Shown: piece by piece, positions 23,153-32,713 of the stretch
Numbering within the stretch: position 1 is the stretch's first letter
Layout: each line of letters begins with the position of its first letter
Source of the DNA: Lentisphaerota bacterium
GTDB lineage: Bacteria; Verrucomicrobiota; Lentisphaeria; Victivallales; Victivallaceae
DNA length: 64,000 nucleotides
Reading direction: 5' to 3'
Assembly (NCBI GenBank): GCA_015061625.1
Contig: SUWG01000002.1
Location: 124,001-188,000, forward strand
Notes under the pieces: generated by a model
Database searches by the model: none
Told to the model about the DNA's origin: nothing
The model's input: the letters and a program-made list of their open reading frames with translations, nothing else
Translations under genes and position numbers: made by a program

Positions 23153-24088
23153 TTATTTGCCGGAAACCAGCATTTGCAGTTGTTTGAAATCTTTCGGCAA
23201 AGGAGAGGTGAAAGTCATCATTTCGCCGCTGACCGGGTGGGGCAGGGCAAGTTTCCAGGCGTGTAACATCTGCCGTGAAACGCCGGGAAATGAACAATTC
23301 CGGTTGCCGTAGACCTCGTCGCCGAGGATCGGCAATCCGATCGAACTCAAATGTACCCTGATCTGATGAGTGCGGCCGGTAAAAATTTTTACTTCTATCA
23401 ACGTCAATGGAATATTATTTACCATTTTATGGGCAATTATTTTATAAGTTGTGTGTGCCTCTTTTCCATTGCGATCCACAATAGCCATTTTTTGCCGGTT
23501 GACCGGATGGCGGCCGATAAGTGTTTTTAATTCTCCGGTAATCTGTTTGGGGACACCTCGACAGATGGCAAGGTAGGTTTTTCCGGTTTTCCGGTCGGCA
23601 AATGCTCTGCCAAGTTTGAATTTTGCTTCCACGGTTTTGGCAACAGCCAGACAACCGCTGGTGTCCTTGTCGAGCCGGTGGACTATGCCAGGGCGGGATG
23701 AATCGTCTTCGGCAAAATCTTGTGACATGGATGGATAACGACCAAGCAGGGCATTAACGATGGTGCCTTCGTGATTGCCGGGGGCAGGGTGAACTACGAC
23801 TCCCGCCGGTTTGTCGATTACCAGAAAGTGTGGATCTTCATAAAGAATGTCGAATTCAAACGGTTCAGGAGAAACGGTTTCGGAATTGTTTGAATCCGGA
23901 ATGGTTACTGACAGTGTCATCCCCGCATGAACTGCAAATCGCGGTTGGGTGACTGGGTTCCCATCAACTGTTACTGCACCATTTTTGATCAGATTCTGCA
24001 GAAAAGTACGTGAGTAATCCGGCAATAATATCGCCAAAGCCCGGTCCAGCCTGCCGGATGTTTCATTTGTGGTTGTGAATACAGGCAT
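23153..24088 (-). CDS. rluD: RluA/RluD-family 23S rRNA pseudouridine synthase
   Basis: A 311-residue protein. An S4 RNA-binding domain (~12-65) is followed by the catalytic domain with HRLDKDTSG (137-145), where Asp140 is the nucleophile, and later GRTHQIRVHLSSIG. The two-domain layout fits RluD or RluC rather than the shorter RluA; the symbol is therefore tentative. It overlaps lgt by 26 bases. Confidence 0.85.
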   Translation of the reverse strand: MPVFTTTNETSGRLDRALAILLPDYSRTFLQNLIKNGAVTVDGNPVTQPRFAVHAGMTLSVTIPDSNNSETVSPEPFEFDILYEDPHFLVIDKPAGVVVHPAPGNHEGTIVNALLGRYPSMSQDFAEDDSSRPGIVHRLDKDTSGCLAVAKTVEAKFKLGRAFADRKTGKTYLAICRGVPKQITGELKTLIGRHPVNRQKMAIVDRNGKEAHTTYKIIAHKMVNNIPLTLIEVKIFTGRTHQIRVHLSSIGLPILGDEVYGNRNCSFPGVSRQMLHAWKLALPHPVSGEMMTFTSPLPKDFKQLQMLVSGK

Positions 24089-24851
24089 TTTTCTTTTCCC
24101 GGTGCAGAGAATAGAACAACAATCCGGCTCCGGTGATGATGAGCAACAAACTTATGCATTGGGCCCCGGTAAGGTTGAGGATATATTTTTCATCAACCCT
24201 CAACATTTCATTGAAGAAACGCAAAACACCGTATGTCATCAAATAGGCTGAAACGACTGTTCCGCGTTTTGCTCCTTTGCGCAACAGCAGACAAAAGACA
24301 ATGCAAAGGATCACATTTTCAGCAGCTTCCACTAATTGAACCGGATGTACCATGGCTCCGGCCAATCTTAATTTTGTGCCGATCGGAGCGGGTACCCCCC
24401 AGAAACTGTCTGTGACTGCACCGTGGCAACAGCCGTTAAGGAAACAACCGGTTCTTCCGAATGCATGAGCTGCCGTCAGAGATGGAACAAATATATCCAG
24501 AATCCGGATGGTGTCAAGTTTATTTTTCAGCGTATAGATCACCAATGAAATAAATGCCAGAATGAAGCCGCCATAAAAAACCAGACCGCCGCGGTGGATA
24601 TAAAAAATCGTAACAGGGTCTTTGTCGAATCCATCTTCGTGGAAAAATTCAATGACATGATATATGCGTGCACCTAAAATTCCGGCAATCAGGGTTATGA
24701 TCATCATCGTTCCGCATTGATCTTTCGTTAGACCATCGACGAAACGGCGGTTTTTTTCCAACAGAATGGAGGCCGTCAAAAAACCGAGAGCTGCCATAAC
24801 TCCATACCAGCGGATGGAAAGGGTACCGATTTCAAAAAATATTGGATTCAT
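24063..24851 (-). CDS. lgt: Prolipoprotein diacylglyceryl transferase
   Basis: A 262-residue polytopic membrane enzyme that adds diacylglycerol to the lipobox Cys of prelipoproteins. The Lgt signature region is present: HRGGLVFYGG (86-95), and GRTGCFLNGCCHG (132-144), which is the GRxGNF block with Cys for Asn. Seven membrane segments are apparent. The ATG overlaps the DUF368 stop by four bases. The lipobox proteins at 14320, 14847 and 42241 are likely substrates. Confidence 0.93.
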   Translation of the reverse strand: MNPIFFEIGTLSIRWYGVMAALGFLTASILLEKNRRFVDGLTKDQCGTMMIITLIAGILGARIYHVIEFFHEDGFDKDPVTIFYIHRGGLVFYGGFILAFISLVIYTLKNKLDTIRILDIFVPSLTAAHAFGRTGCFLNGCCHGAVTDSFWGVPAPIGTKLRLAGAMVHPVQLVEAAENVILCIVFCLLLRKGAKRGTVVSAYLMTYGVLRFFNEMLRVDEKYILNLTGAQCISLLLIITGAGLLFYSLHREKKNACIHNHK

Positions 24852-25780
24852 AAATTATTTTCCTCGATTTTCTTTTTTTTGCGGGCGAAAAATTCAATGG
24901 CAATTACCAGTAATAAACCACCAAGCAGGCAGCCGATGATGCCGATCATGCTTAAATTGAATTCCGGAGCATCGTAAATCATGCGTTCATTAATTTCGTG
25001 ATGCCATGGCCAGAGACGGGGAATTGCTCCGACCATGAAGCCGATCAAGGCGGCGATAGTGGCATTGTAAAAGTTTTTGAGCAGATAGTTGAGCAGATGA
25101 ACAAATGCTCCTATACCGATCACCGCACCGAGGCCGAGGAAAAGAACGGTTGAAACATCTTCTGCGGAAAATTGCAAATGGGAAAGATTGCCGACCGCCA
25201 GCCATACCCGGTGGTATTGTCCGAATATCAGCAACAGAAAAGAACCGGAAAGACCGGGCAGGATCATGGCGATAATACAAATGGCACCATAGAGCATGAG
25301 CATGTACCATTGACTGCCGCCATCAACCGGCACCAGTGATACTATGCCGAATGCCGCCAGCGCACTGATGGCAAAACTTATCCACGCACCGGGAGTCCAT
25401 TTTTGCATTTGACGGTTGACGGTAAAAATACTGGCAATGATCAGGCCGAAAAAGAAAGCGAAAGTATATGATTTGTGATTTTCCAGCATCCAAACGAAAA
25501 ATTTTGCCAAAGTGGCAAACGAAACAACTACTCCCAAAACTAACCCGAAAAGGAAACGCCATGGAATGCGTTCATAAAGTTTTTTCCATTGACCGGCAAG
25601 TAGCAATTTGAGTGTTTCTGCACTGGCAATCGTGCTGATCGCATTGGTCAATTTTGCAAAAGCCCCCATTATAAAGAGCATGGTTCCGCCTGAAACGCCG
25701 GGGATGACATTGGCTCCTCCCATGCAGAATCCCACGGAAAAATTATAGAAATCTTCTTTGAGATTTTTGACGTTGATCAT
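24848..25780 (-). CDS. DUF368 family membrane protein
   Basis: A 310-residue polytopic protein whose N-terminal GFCMGGANVIPGVSGGTM is the hallmark of DUF368; a second related GAICIIAMILPGLSGSFLL lies in the middle. Members have been implicated in undecaprenyl-phosphate translocation (the PopT type), which would fit a cell-envelope role next to lgt. I start at ATG 25780, preceded by AGAGG; a longer reading frame upstream would read through the tRNA gene and is not real. Confidence 0.87.
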   Translation of the reverse strand: MINVKNLKEDFYNFSVGFCMGGANVIPGVSGGTMLFIMGAFAKLTNAISTIASAETLKLLLAGQWKKLYERIPWRFLFGLVLGVVVSFATLAKFFVWMLENHKSYTFAFFFGLIIASIFTVNRQMQKWTPGAWISFAISALAAFGIVSLVPVDGGSQWYMLMLYGAICIIAMILPGLSGSFLLLIFGQYHRVWLAVGNLSHLQFSAEDVSTVLFLGLGAVIGIGAFVHLLNYLLKNFYNATIAALIGFMVGAIPRLWPWHHEINERMIYDAPEFNLSMIGIIGCLLGGLLLVIAIEFFARKKKKIEENNL

Positions 25781-25818
25781 AAGTGAATACCTCTGAAACT
25801 GGTTCGCAGACACAAAAA

Positions 25819-25892
25819 TGGCAACCCCGCCAGGACTCGAACCTAATCTAAATGGACCAAAACCACTTGTGCTACCATTACACCACGGGGTT
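25819..25892 (-). tRNA. tRNA-Gln (anticodon TTG)
   Basis: A 74-base cloverleaf with CCA encoded. Acceptor AACCCCG/CGGGGTT is perfect; the D-stem is GTGT/GCAC, the anticodon stem AGTGG/CCATT with loop TTTTGGT gives anticodon TTG. The T-arm is TTAGG-TTCGAGT-CCTGG. A1-T72 and G73 are identity features of glutamine tRNAs. It ends 38 bases before the DUF368 start on the same strand. A possible weak promoter has TATATT at 25914-25919. Confidence 0.93.
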
Positions 25893-26021
25893 GCGCAATC
25901 ACAACATTTTATTAATATAATCCGCTTTTCTGATTTTTCCACATAAAAACTGAAAAAAATTGTAAAATCAGTGAACTTTGACGGAAAAAACGAAAAAAAA
26001 GCGGTTTTGTGATAAAAAAAC

Positions 26022-26050
26022 TTGCGTTTGTGATGTTGCGAGATTATATT
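26022..26050 (+). promoter_or_regulatory. Probable promoter of the secreted-protein gene
   Basis: TTGCGT (26022-26027), 17 bases, TATATT (26045-26050), about 75 bases before the ATG at 26129. The -35 is only half-consensus. Confidence 0.4.
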
Positions 26051-26128
26051 TATTAAGTGTATCAAAATGCTGTAATAAAAAGACGGCAAATAAAATTACA
26101 ACCAACTTTATGTGGAAAGGCAGATATG

Positions 26129-26740
26129 ATGTTGAAAAAAATTTCTCTGGTGGCGTTTTTTGTGTTCATGGCGACGGCAATTTTGCAAGCAGCTCCTTTT
26201 ATGAGTCACAATTCGCGTCGCGCTCCTCAAACATTGATTGTGGTCGGAAACTATAAAACTCCGCGCTTGATGGCGGCTACGATCAAGGGGTTGACCAGTC
26301 AACCGTATATGGTGATCACCAATGATGGTCGTTATTTCCTCTTTATGACCCGTTCCACAACTGAAATCCCGGCTGACCGTCTTGCGGCCTATCTCAACCG
26401 TCTTGATCCCAACCGTGTGGTTATTATCGGAGATGAAAGATATGTTACCCGTGAGCAGGAAAATGCTTTGCGCCAGATCAATACCAAACGGATTCCCATT
26501 ATTCGTATTTATGGTGGAGATTGGGGGCGTATTGCAGAGGAGTTGGATGATTTGCTCAATATCGGAAATCTCGCCCGTGAGTTCCGTCGCAATTACTTTG
26601 ATCTTTCCATGAGTGATGCCGAGGTTCGTGATTCTTCCGACGGAGAAGAACCATCCGCTCCGCCCGCCCGTGGTGATGCTCCGGCTGCACAGCCTGCCGG
26701 CAGTGATGATACTCCTGTTGCTGAACCTGATGCACTCTAA
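26129..26740 (+). CDS. Secreted protein of unknown function
   Basis: A 203-residue protein with a signal peptide (~1-21, ending LQAA). The mature part has two alternating strand-helix segments (TLIVVGNYK..., RVVIIGDERYVTREQENAL, IPIIRIYGGDWGRIAEEL). The second faintly resembles the cell-wall-binding repeat 2 pattern of strand-Gly-x-x-helix-strand-Gly-G. The last ~40 residues are Ser/Pro/Ala/Asp-rich and likely disordered. GGAAAGG supports the start at 26126 or 26129. I do not recognise a firm family. Confidence 0.55.
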   Translation: MLKKISLVAFFVFMATAILQAAPFMSHNSRRAPQTLIVVGNYKTPRLMAATIKGLTSQPYMVITNDGRYFLFMTRSTTEIPADRLAAYLNRLDPNRVVIIGDERYVTREQENALRQINTKRIPIIRIYGGDWGRIAEELDDLLNIGNLAREFRRNYFDLSMSDAEVRDSSDGEEPSAPPARGDAPAAQPAGSDDTPVAEPDAL

Positions 26741-26761
26741 TTCAATTTCAGGCGTAAAAAT

Positions 26762-27721
26762 ATGACTTCACTCTACCGTATCGCTGTCAATTGTTTCCGT
26801 GAGGCTCTCCGGGAACCGGTGTATTTTCTGATGCTTTTCGGAGCTTTGCTGATCATCGGACATTACCCGTGGATGACTTTGTTCGTTTTTCGAGAACAAT
26901 TGAAACTGGTCGTAGACGGAGCGATGGCAACCACGATGCTTTTTTCATTGGCGATCGGGGTTATCAGTGCTGCAAGTACGATTGCCAGAGAAATGCGTAA
27001 TGGTACAGTGCTGTTGTTGTTGAGCAAGCCGATTCCCCGGTGGAGTTTTGTGATCGGCAAGATGATCGGAATCGTGGCTGTGTCGGTACTTTTCTGTATT
27101 GTTTGCTGTTGTGCTTCTGTGATATCGGTTTATATTGCAGTAGATCAATTCCGGATGGAGATGACTCTCTATCTCTTTTTTCTCGGCTTGCTGATCGTTG
27201 CCTGTATTGGCGGTTTGGTGCTTAATTACATCAAGGGAGTCTCATTTTCGGAATTTACCGCATATTTGGCCGCTTTGTTGATGATTGGTATGACAATTTA
27301 TTGTCTGAAGTATCAGCCGCATCCGGAATTGTCACTGGCTGATTTGGGAAAAGCACTCTTTTTGTTGATCCCGGCGGTTGTGGTCATGTCTGTATTATCG
27401 GTTGGTTGTGCGACGAAATTTGACGTCGTGCCTACCATGTGCTTGTGTACGGTATTTTTCTTTCTCGGCTTGATGTCCAGTTATCTTTTCGGTTCCGGCG
27501 CATCTGATCCGACTTTGTCTGCGATTTATTCTTTGCTTTATGCGGCTATTCCCAACTGGCAGCTTTTTTGGATGGCTGATGCGATGGCAGTGAATCGTGT
27601 GATCCCGATGAGTTATGTTTATGGAGCGTGCGGATATGCAGTAGTTTATTCGCTGATCATTGCCGTTTGGGCTGTGGTCTGCTTCCAGAATCGCGAAGCT
27701 GCCGGTTCGCAGGAAATTTGA
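26762..27721 (+). CDS. ABC-2 type transporter permease
   Basis: A 319-residue polytopic protein. The N-terminal amphipathic start, the segment AREMRNGTVLLLLSKPIPRWSFVIGK and six or more hydrophobic helices fit ABC-2 permeases of the NatB/CcmB-like kind. In this family, that segment is the coupling region after the second membrane helix. No cognate ATPase gene lies nearby, so it must pair with one elsewhere. It starts 21 bases after the secreted protein, suggesting co-transcription. Confidence 0.7.
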   Translation: MTSLYRIAVNCFREALREPVYFLMLFGALLIIGHYPWMTLFVFREQLKLVVDGAMATTMLFSLAIGVISAASTIAREMRNGTVLLLLSKPIPRWSFVIGKMIGIVAVSVLFCIVCCCASVISVYIAVDQFRMEMTLYLFFLGLLIVACIGGLVLNYIKGVSFSEFTAYLAALLMIGMTIYCLKYQPHPELSLADLGKALFLLIPAVVVMSVLSVGCATKFDVVPTMCLCTVFFFLGLMSSYLFGSGASDPTLSAIYSLLYAAIPNWQLFWMADAMAVNRVIPMSYVYGACGYAVVYSLIIAVWAVVCFQNREAAGSQEI

Positions 27722-27742
27722 TTTTTTTGCTTGCGGCAGATC

Positions 27743-28534
27743 ATGGATGAATCTCCGGAAAAATCTCCCCTGATCGTGCTTGATGAGGTGGATTCTACCA
27801 ATACTTGGGCGATGCGTAATTTTGAAACGCTGGTCGATGGTACGGTCATCGCTGCGGTGTTTCAAAGTGCCGGGCGCGGCAGATTGGGGCGCAAGTGGCA
27901 GACGTTGCCGGGAACTGCTCTTACGGTCAGTGCAGTTTTCAAAAATGTTGAAAAACCCTTTCATGCCGGAATCATCATTGGACTTGCCGGATTAGAATTG
28001 ATCCGGGAATATGCTCCAGCGGCTTTCTCCTTTTTTAAATGGCCAAATGATATCTATATTCGAGAGTGTAAAATATCCGGAGTCCTTTCTGAAGGCGTTT
28101 TGCGTGGTGGATGTTTACGAGGGGTGGTTTCCGGTATCGGAATCAATGTGAATCAAAGCTCTGATGATCTTGCCGTATTGGAAAATCCGGCAACTTCCTT
28201 ATCTGTGCTTGTCGGGAAAAAGTTTTTTCTTGAAAAGTTGCGTTTTGAACTTGCAGAAAAGATAAAAAAATACTATATTATATATCAATCAAATTCCGGA
28301 ACTGTACTTGAATTGTGGCGTGATGAAAATCGTCTGATCGGGGAAAATCTGGTTTTGAATATGCCCGATGGCAGCGTAAGGCAGGGGTGTTTTACTGCGA
28401 TCGGAGCAAACGGGGAGATGTGTTTGCGTTCTTCCGATGGTGAAAATTTCCGTTTTGATTGCGGAGATGTGAAGATCGACACATCGTTGATTGATTTTAA
28501 TTTGTTGGAAAACAAGTGTAAACCAAAACAGTGA
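27743..28534 (+). CDS. birA: Biotin-[acetyl-CoA-carboxylase] ligase
   Basis: A 263-residue enzyme that attaches biotin to carrier-domain lysines. EVDSTNTWA (15-23) and the biotin/ATP motif GRGRLGRKW (44-52) are intact, as are FKWPNDIY and KISGVLSE. It has no N-terminal DNA-binding helix-turn-helix, so it is a ligase only. The C-terminal SH3-like domain is present. The start ATG 27743 has a poor Shine-Dalgarno; a TTG 12 bases earlier is possible. It directly precedes the oad operon, whose OadA has two biotin sites. Confidence 0.92.
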   Translation: MDESPEKSPLIVLDEVDSTNTWAMRNFETLVDGTVIAAVFQSAGRGRLGRKWQTLPGTALTVSAVFKNVEKPFHAGIIIGLAGLELIREYAPAAFSFFKWPNDIYIRECKISGVLSEGVLRGGCLRGVVSGIGINVNQSSDDLAVLENPATSLSVLVGKKFFLEKLRFELAEKIKKYYIIYQSNSGTVLELWRDENRLIGENLVLNMPDGSVRQGCFTAIGANGEMCLRSSDGENFRFDCGDVKIDTSLIDFNLLENKCKPKQ

Positions 28535-28549
28535 CCGGTCAAACGGTCA
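28532..28549 (+). terminator. Small hairpin between birA and oadG
   Basis: TGACCG and CGGTCA form a perfect 6-bp stem with a six-base loop overlapping the birA stop. Only a weak T-run follows, so it could be an attenuator, a processing site or an operator rather than a full terminator. Confidence 0.3.
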
Positions 28550-28570
28550 TTAAAAACAAAAGGAGTATCC

Positions 28571-28813
28571 ATGGGTGATAAAATGCTCGCCGGACTTCAG
28601 TTGATGGTCTTTGGTATGGGAATGGTGTATGTGTTCCTGATTATCATGATCTGTTGCATGAAGTTGATGTCCAAAATCATTGCGCCGATCGCAGCAAAGC
28701 AGAAGGCTGCCGAAGATGCGGCCAAAGCGGCTGTTAAAAAGAGTGCGCCGGCATCTTCTGATGATACGGCTCTGGTAGCGGCTGCGGTCGCTGCAGTGGC
28801 TGCCCGTCGCTGA
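28571..28813 (+). CDS. oadG: Oxaloacetate decarboxylase gamma-subunit-like protein
   Basis: An 80-residue protein with one N-terminal membrane helix (~8-33, LMVFGMGMVYVFLIIMI), then an Ala/Lys-rich tail. This is the layout of OadG, which anchors the alpha subunit to the membrane beta subunit. The C-terminal Zn-binding His/Asp pattern of classical OadG is not evident. AGGAG precedes the ATG. First gene of oadG-oadA-oadB. Confidence 0.8.
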   Translation: MGDKMLAGLQLMVFGMGMVYVFLIIMICCMKLMSKIIAPIAAKQKAAEDAAKAAVKKSAPASSDDTALVAAAVAAVAARR

Positions 28814-28852
28814 ATTGAGAAATAAAAAAATAAACTATAAAAAGGTGTTTTA

Positions 28853-30925
28853 ATGAAAAAGATTAAATTCATGGATTGCTCATTCCGTGACGGATTTCAG
28901 TCCTGTCTCGGTGCCCGGGTAAAAACAGAAGACTTTCTTCCCGCTCTTGATGCCGCAGTGAAAGCCGGAATCAATCACATCGAAATCGGTGGCGGTGCCC
29001 GTTTTCAGGCTCTTTATTTCTATTGTCAGGAAGATGCTTTTCAGATGATGGATAAATGGCGTGAAACCGTTGGCCCGGATGTCAACTTGCAGACTCTTTC
29101 CCGTGGTGTCAATGTGGTTGGTCTTTCCAGTCAGTCCAGCGATATCATCGATCTGCACGCCAAACTTTTCAAGAAACATGGTATTACCACTATTCGCAAC
29201 TTTGATGCTCTCAACGATGTGCGCAACCTTGATGTTTCCGGTCGTGCGATTGCCAAACATGGTTTGAAACATCAGGTTACGGTTACTTTGATGGGACTTG
29301 CTCCTAATTTGAACGAAGCCTACGCCCATACTCCTAAATTTTACATTGATCGTCTCAATGAAATTCTGCAGTCCGGCATTCCTTTTGACAGCGTAGCTTT
29401 CAAAGATGCTTCCGGTACCAGCACTCCGGCGACTGTTTTTGAAACTATCAAACAGGCCCGTGAAATTCTCGATGCCAACTACGGCAAAGGAGCCAAAGAG
29501 ATTCAGTTCCACACTCACGATACTGCCGGTATGGCGGTTGCCTGTAACATGGCGGCAATTGAAGCGGGAGCTGATGTTATCGACTTGGCGATGAGTCCGC
29601 TTTCCGGTGGTACTTGTGAAGCAGATATCCTCGTTATGTATCAGAAATTGCGTGGTACGGATTACACTTTGGATATTGATCCGGAAAAAATTCTCGGTGT
29701 GGAAAAAATCTTTGAAAAATGCATGGATAAATATTTCATGCCGCCTGAATCAATGCAGGTTTCTCCGAAGATTATCTTCTCACCCATGCCGGGTGGTGCG
29801 CTCACTGCCAATACCCAGATGATGCGCGATAATAAATGCCTTGACAAATATGACAAATGCATTGAGGAAATGCGTGATGTGGTGGCCAGAGGCGGTTTCG
29901 GAACCAGCGTGACTCCGGTCAGTCAGTTCTACTTCCAGCAGGCTTTCCGCAATGCGGTGCAGGGCAAAAATCCGGATGGTTCCTGGAAAATGGATCCCAA
30001 CGGCTACGGTAAAATGGTTCTCGGTTATTTCGGTAAAACTCCGGTTGCTCCTGATCCGCAGTTGGTCAAATGGGCAAGCGAGCAGCTCGGTCTTGAACCG
30101 ACCGATAAAGCAGTGGTTGAACTCAACGATGCCAATCCGAAACTGGGTATCGCTTACAATACCGAACTGCTGAAAGAGAATGGTTTGGAAGTTACCGAAG
30201 AAAATATCTTCATCGCCGCTGCCTGCGGTGAAAAGGGTATCAACTTCCTCAAAGGTGACAAGCCCATGGGCATCCGTTACAAAGAAGAGGAAAAACCGGC
30301 AGCCAAAGGTGGCGCAAAGGCTTATACTGCCAATGTCAATGGTACTAATGTCGTGGTTGAACTCAATGCCGCCGGTGATGCTTACACTGCCAAAGTCAAC
30401 GGCAAGAGTTTTGAAGTCAAACTTTCTGAAGGTGCTTCTGCGGCAGCCGTTGCTCCCGCTGCCGGTGCCGCCAGCACCATGACCAGTCCGCTTCCGGGTA
30501 CTGTAACCAAGATTCTGGTCAAAGCCGGTGATGCAGTCAAAGCCGGTGATACGGTGATGATCCTTGAAGCAATGAAAATGGAAACCCCGGTTGCCGCTGA
30601 TAAGGATGGCGTGATCGCTTCTGTCGAGGTCAATGTCGGTGCGGTCGTTGCCGAGGGAGATGCTCTGATCTCCATCGCCGGTGCTGCCGGTGCCGCTCCT
30701 GCGGCTGGTGGTGCCAGCACCATGACCAGTCCGCTTCCGGGCACTGTGACCAAAATTCTGGTGAAAGCCGGTGATGCGGTGAAAAACGGTGATACGGTGA
30801 TGATCCTCGAAGCGATGAAAATGGAAACTCCGGTTGCCGCTGACAAAGATGGTGTGGTTGCTTCTGTGGATGTAACTGTCGGAGCAGTTGTTGCCGAGGG
30901 TGACACGCTTTTGACCATCGGATAA
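28853..30925 (+). CDS. oadA: Oxaloacetate/methylmalonyl-CoA-type decarboxylase alpha subunit with two biotinyl domains
   Basis: A 690-residue protein. Residues 1-~290 form a carboxyltransferase barrel starting [17 protein letters not shown], with the metal-site FHTHDTAG; a conserved PYC/OadA helical domain runs to ~480. It then has two successive biotinyl domains, each with EAMKMET; the biotin lysines are Lys575 and Lys656. The enzyme transfers CO2 from a carboxy-acid (oxaloacetate by family) to biotin for Na+-coupled decarboxylation by OadB. The doubling is unusual: the two domains are nearly identical in DNA (period 243 bases). It could instead act as a pyruvate-carboxylase B-type subunit. 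Confidence 0.87.
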   Translation: MKKIKFMDCSFRDGFQSCLGARVKTEDFLPALDAAVKAGINHIEIGGGARFQALYFYCQEDAFQMMDKWRETVGPDVNLQTLSRGVNVVGLSSQSSDIIDLHAKLFKKHGITTIRNFDALNDVRNLDVSGRAIAKHGLKHQVTVTLMGLAPNLNEAYAHTPKFYIDRLNEILQSGIPFDSVAFKDASGTSTPATVFETIKQAREILDANYGKGAKEIQFHTHDTAGMAVACNMAAIEAGADVIDLAMSPLSGGTCEADILVMYQKLRGTDYTLDIDPEKILGVEKIFEKCMDKYFMPPESMQVSPKIIFSPMPGGALTANTQMMRDNKCLDKYDKCIEEMRDVVARGGFGTSVTPVSQFYFQQAFRNAVQGKNPDGSWKMDPNGYGKMVLGYFGKTPVAPDPQLVKWASEQLGLEPTDKAVVELNDANPKLGIAYNTELLKENGLEVTEENIFIAAACGEKGINFLKGDKPMGIRYKEEEKPAAKGGAKAYTANVNGTNVVVELNAAGDAYTAKVNGKSFEVKLSEGASAAAVAPAAGAASTMTSPLPGTVTKILVKAGDAVKAGDTVMILEAMKMETPVAADKDGVIASVEVNVGAVVAEGDALISIAGAAGAAPAAGGASTMTSPLPGTVTKILVKAGDAVKNGDTVMILEAMKMETPVAADKDGVVASVDVTVGAVVAEGDTLLTIG
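30473..30922 (+). repeat. Tandem duplication of the biotinyl domain in oadA
   Basis: Two copies beginning at 30473 and 30716 (offset 243 bases, 81 codons) share long identical runs with mostly third-position differences. Both keep the biotinylation Lys. The linker between copies is Ala/Gly-rich. Confidence 0.88.
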
Positions 30926-30939
30926 GGAATTTCAGTAAA

Positions 30940-32640
30940 ATGAGTATGTTCAAAAAAATCAGTTTGGTGCTGATGTTCTCGGTAGCGGCGGTTTTCACTG
31001 CCGCCGGGGTTCGGTGCGAAGATGCGGCGAAAGTTGAAAATTGCCCGGTGATGGCGGTTCGCTGTGAATTGGCCTGTGATGGTTATGTGCTGGATGAAAA
31101 TTCCAGTGATGACCTCTTTGAGTGGTGGGTCAAAGGCAACAGCCGTAAATTGCTGTATGTCGGTAAACTGGCCGCTGGCGAAGAAATCAAATTCGTTCCG
31201 GCGACGATTTACACGGTCACCATTCCCTATGATGGTGTCTGCAATCCCGGTCGTCAGTTGATGATGTATCATCCGGAAGGTTACAGCAAAGGTATTCTTT
31301 ATTCCAAGAATACGATCCGTTTGGTTCCCGGAACCAAAGATGCCAGCGTTATTGATGCCGGCACCTTGCTGCCCGGTACTGTGGTTGCCGAATTTGAGGC
31401 TATTGAAATGACCCAGAGTGCGGTTGCCGGTGGAGATGTTGCCGGTCAGAAACTCGGCGGTTGGGGAAAAACTTTCAACGATTTGTGGCAGAGTACCGGT
31501 ATCTACGACCTGTACCGTCAGACGACGGCCAATTTCAGCAGTACCTGGACTCTCGGTCTGGGCCGTGTCATCATGATGCTGGTGGCTCTGGTGCTGATCT
31601 ATCTGGCGATCGTCAAAGAATTTGAACCGCTTTTGCTGCTGCCGATCGGTTTCGGCGCATTGTTGGCTAATATTCCATTGGCCGGTATTTCCGGACCGGA
31701 TGGTTTGCAGGGCATGATTTTTGAAGTCGGTATCAACAGCGGTGTTTTCCCGTTGCTGATCTTCCTCGGTGTCGGTGCAATGACTGACTTCGGTCCATTG
31801 ATCGCCAACCCGAAAACCGCTCTGCTCGGCGGTGCCGCCCAGTTCGGTATTTTCTCTGCCTTGCTCGGTGCTTTGGCTCTCGGTGCGATTGGTATTGACT
31901 TTGACCTTAAAGATGCCGCAAGTATCGGTATCATCGGTGGTGCGGATGGCCCGACCAGTATTTATCTGACCAGCCGTCTTTCTCCGAAATTGCTCGGTGC
32001 GGTCGCGGTGGCAGCTTACAGTTATATGGCTTTGGTACCGATCATTCAGCCGCCCATCATGCGTCTGTTGACTACAGAAGCTGAACGTAAGATCAAAATG
32101 TCCACTCTGCGCCCGGTGAGCAAGATCGAAAAGGTCTGCTTCCCGATCCTGATCACTTTGCTGTGTGCGTTGCTTTTGCCGGATGCCGCTCCGTTGATCG
32201 GTATGTTGATGTTCGGTAACTTGCTCAAAGAAAGCGGTGTGACTGAACGTTTGAATCAGACCGCCCAGAATGCGTTGATCAACATTGTCACCATCTTCCT
32301 GGGAATTGCGGTTGGCAGTAAACTTTCAGCGGATCAATTCTTGAGTGTGCAGACATTGGGAATTCTTTTCCTTGGCGCGGTGGCATTTTCCATTGGTACT
32401 GCTGCCGGATTGCTGTTTGCCAAACTGATGAATTGTTTCAGCAAAACCAAGATCAACCCGTTGATCGGTTCTGCCGGTGTGTCTGCGGTGCCGATGGCCG
32501 CCCGTGTGGCCAATAAGGTCGGTCAGGAAGCTGACCCGCACAACTTCCTGCTGATGCACGCTATGGGGCCGAATGTGGCCGGTGTTATCGGATCAGCGGT
32601 TGCTGCCGGTGTGTTGCTCAATATGCTTAAAAACCTTTGA
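30940..32640 (+). CDS. oadB: Na+-transporting decarboxylase beta subunit with N-terminal extracytoplasmic extension
   Basis: A 566-residue protein. Residues 1-~26 form a signal sequence and ~27-180 a soluble domain not found in ordinary OadB/GcdB (about 380-430 residues). The rest is the polytopic Na+ pump: [34 protein letters not shown] (bearing the essential Asp region) and SVTE-like GVTERLNQT segments. It decarboxylates carboxybiotin and exports Na+. It follows oadA by 14 bases. A terminator follows at 32664-32697. Confidence 0.87.
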   Translation: MSMFKKISLVLMFSVAAVFTAAGVRCEDAAKVENCPVMAVRCELACDGYVLDENSSDDLFEWWVKGNSRKLLYVGKLAAGEEIKFVPATIYTVTIPYDGVCNPGRQLMMYHPEGYSKGILYSKNTIRLVPGTKDASVIDAGTLLPGTVVAEFEAIEMTQSAVAGGDVAGQKLGGWGKTFNDLWQSTGIYDLYRQTTANFSSTWTLGLGRVIMMLVALVLIYLAIVKEFEPLLLLPIGFGALLANIPLAGISGPDGLQGMIFEVGINSGVFPLLIFLGVGAMTDFGPLIANPKTALLGGAAQFGIFSALLGALALGAIGIDFDLKDAASIGIIGGADGPTSIYLTSRLSPKLLGAVAVAAYSYMALVPIIQPPIMRLLTTEAERKIKMSTLRPVSKIEKVCFPILITLLCALLLPDAAPLIGMLMFGNLLKESGVTERLNQTAQNALINIVTIFLGIAVGSKLSADQFLSVQTLGILFLGAVAFSIGTAAGLLFAKLMNCFSKTKINPLIGSAGVSAVPMAARVANKVGQEADPHNFLLMHAMGPNVAGVIGSAVAAGVLLNMLKNL

Positions 32641-32663
32641 GCATAATTGAATGCATTGATTTC

Positions 32664-32697
32664 GGAGCGTTGGAGTTATTTCAACGCTCCTGTTTTA
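32664..32697 (+). terminator. Rho-independent terminator after oadB
   Basis: GGAGCGTTG (32664-32672) pairs perfectly with CAACGCTCC (32682-32690), followed by TGTTTTAT. It ends the oad operon and lies just before the next gene. Confidence 0.75.
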
Positions 32698-32713
32698 TAT
32701 GGAAATAGGAGAT

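Noticed and set aside
25781-26089. Extension of the DUF368 reading frame upstream by ~100 codons
   Set aside because: The extension translates through tRNA-Gln and AT-rich DNA; the Shine-Dalgarno and DUF368 homology begin at 25780.
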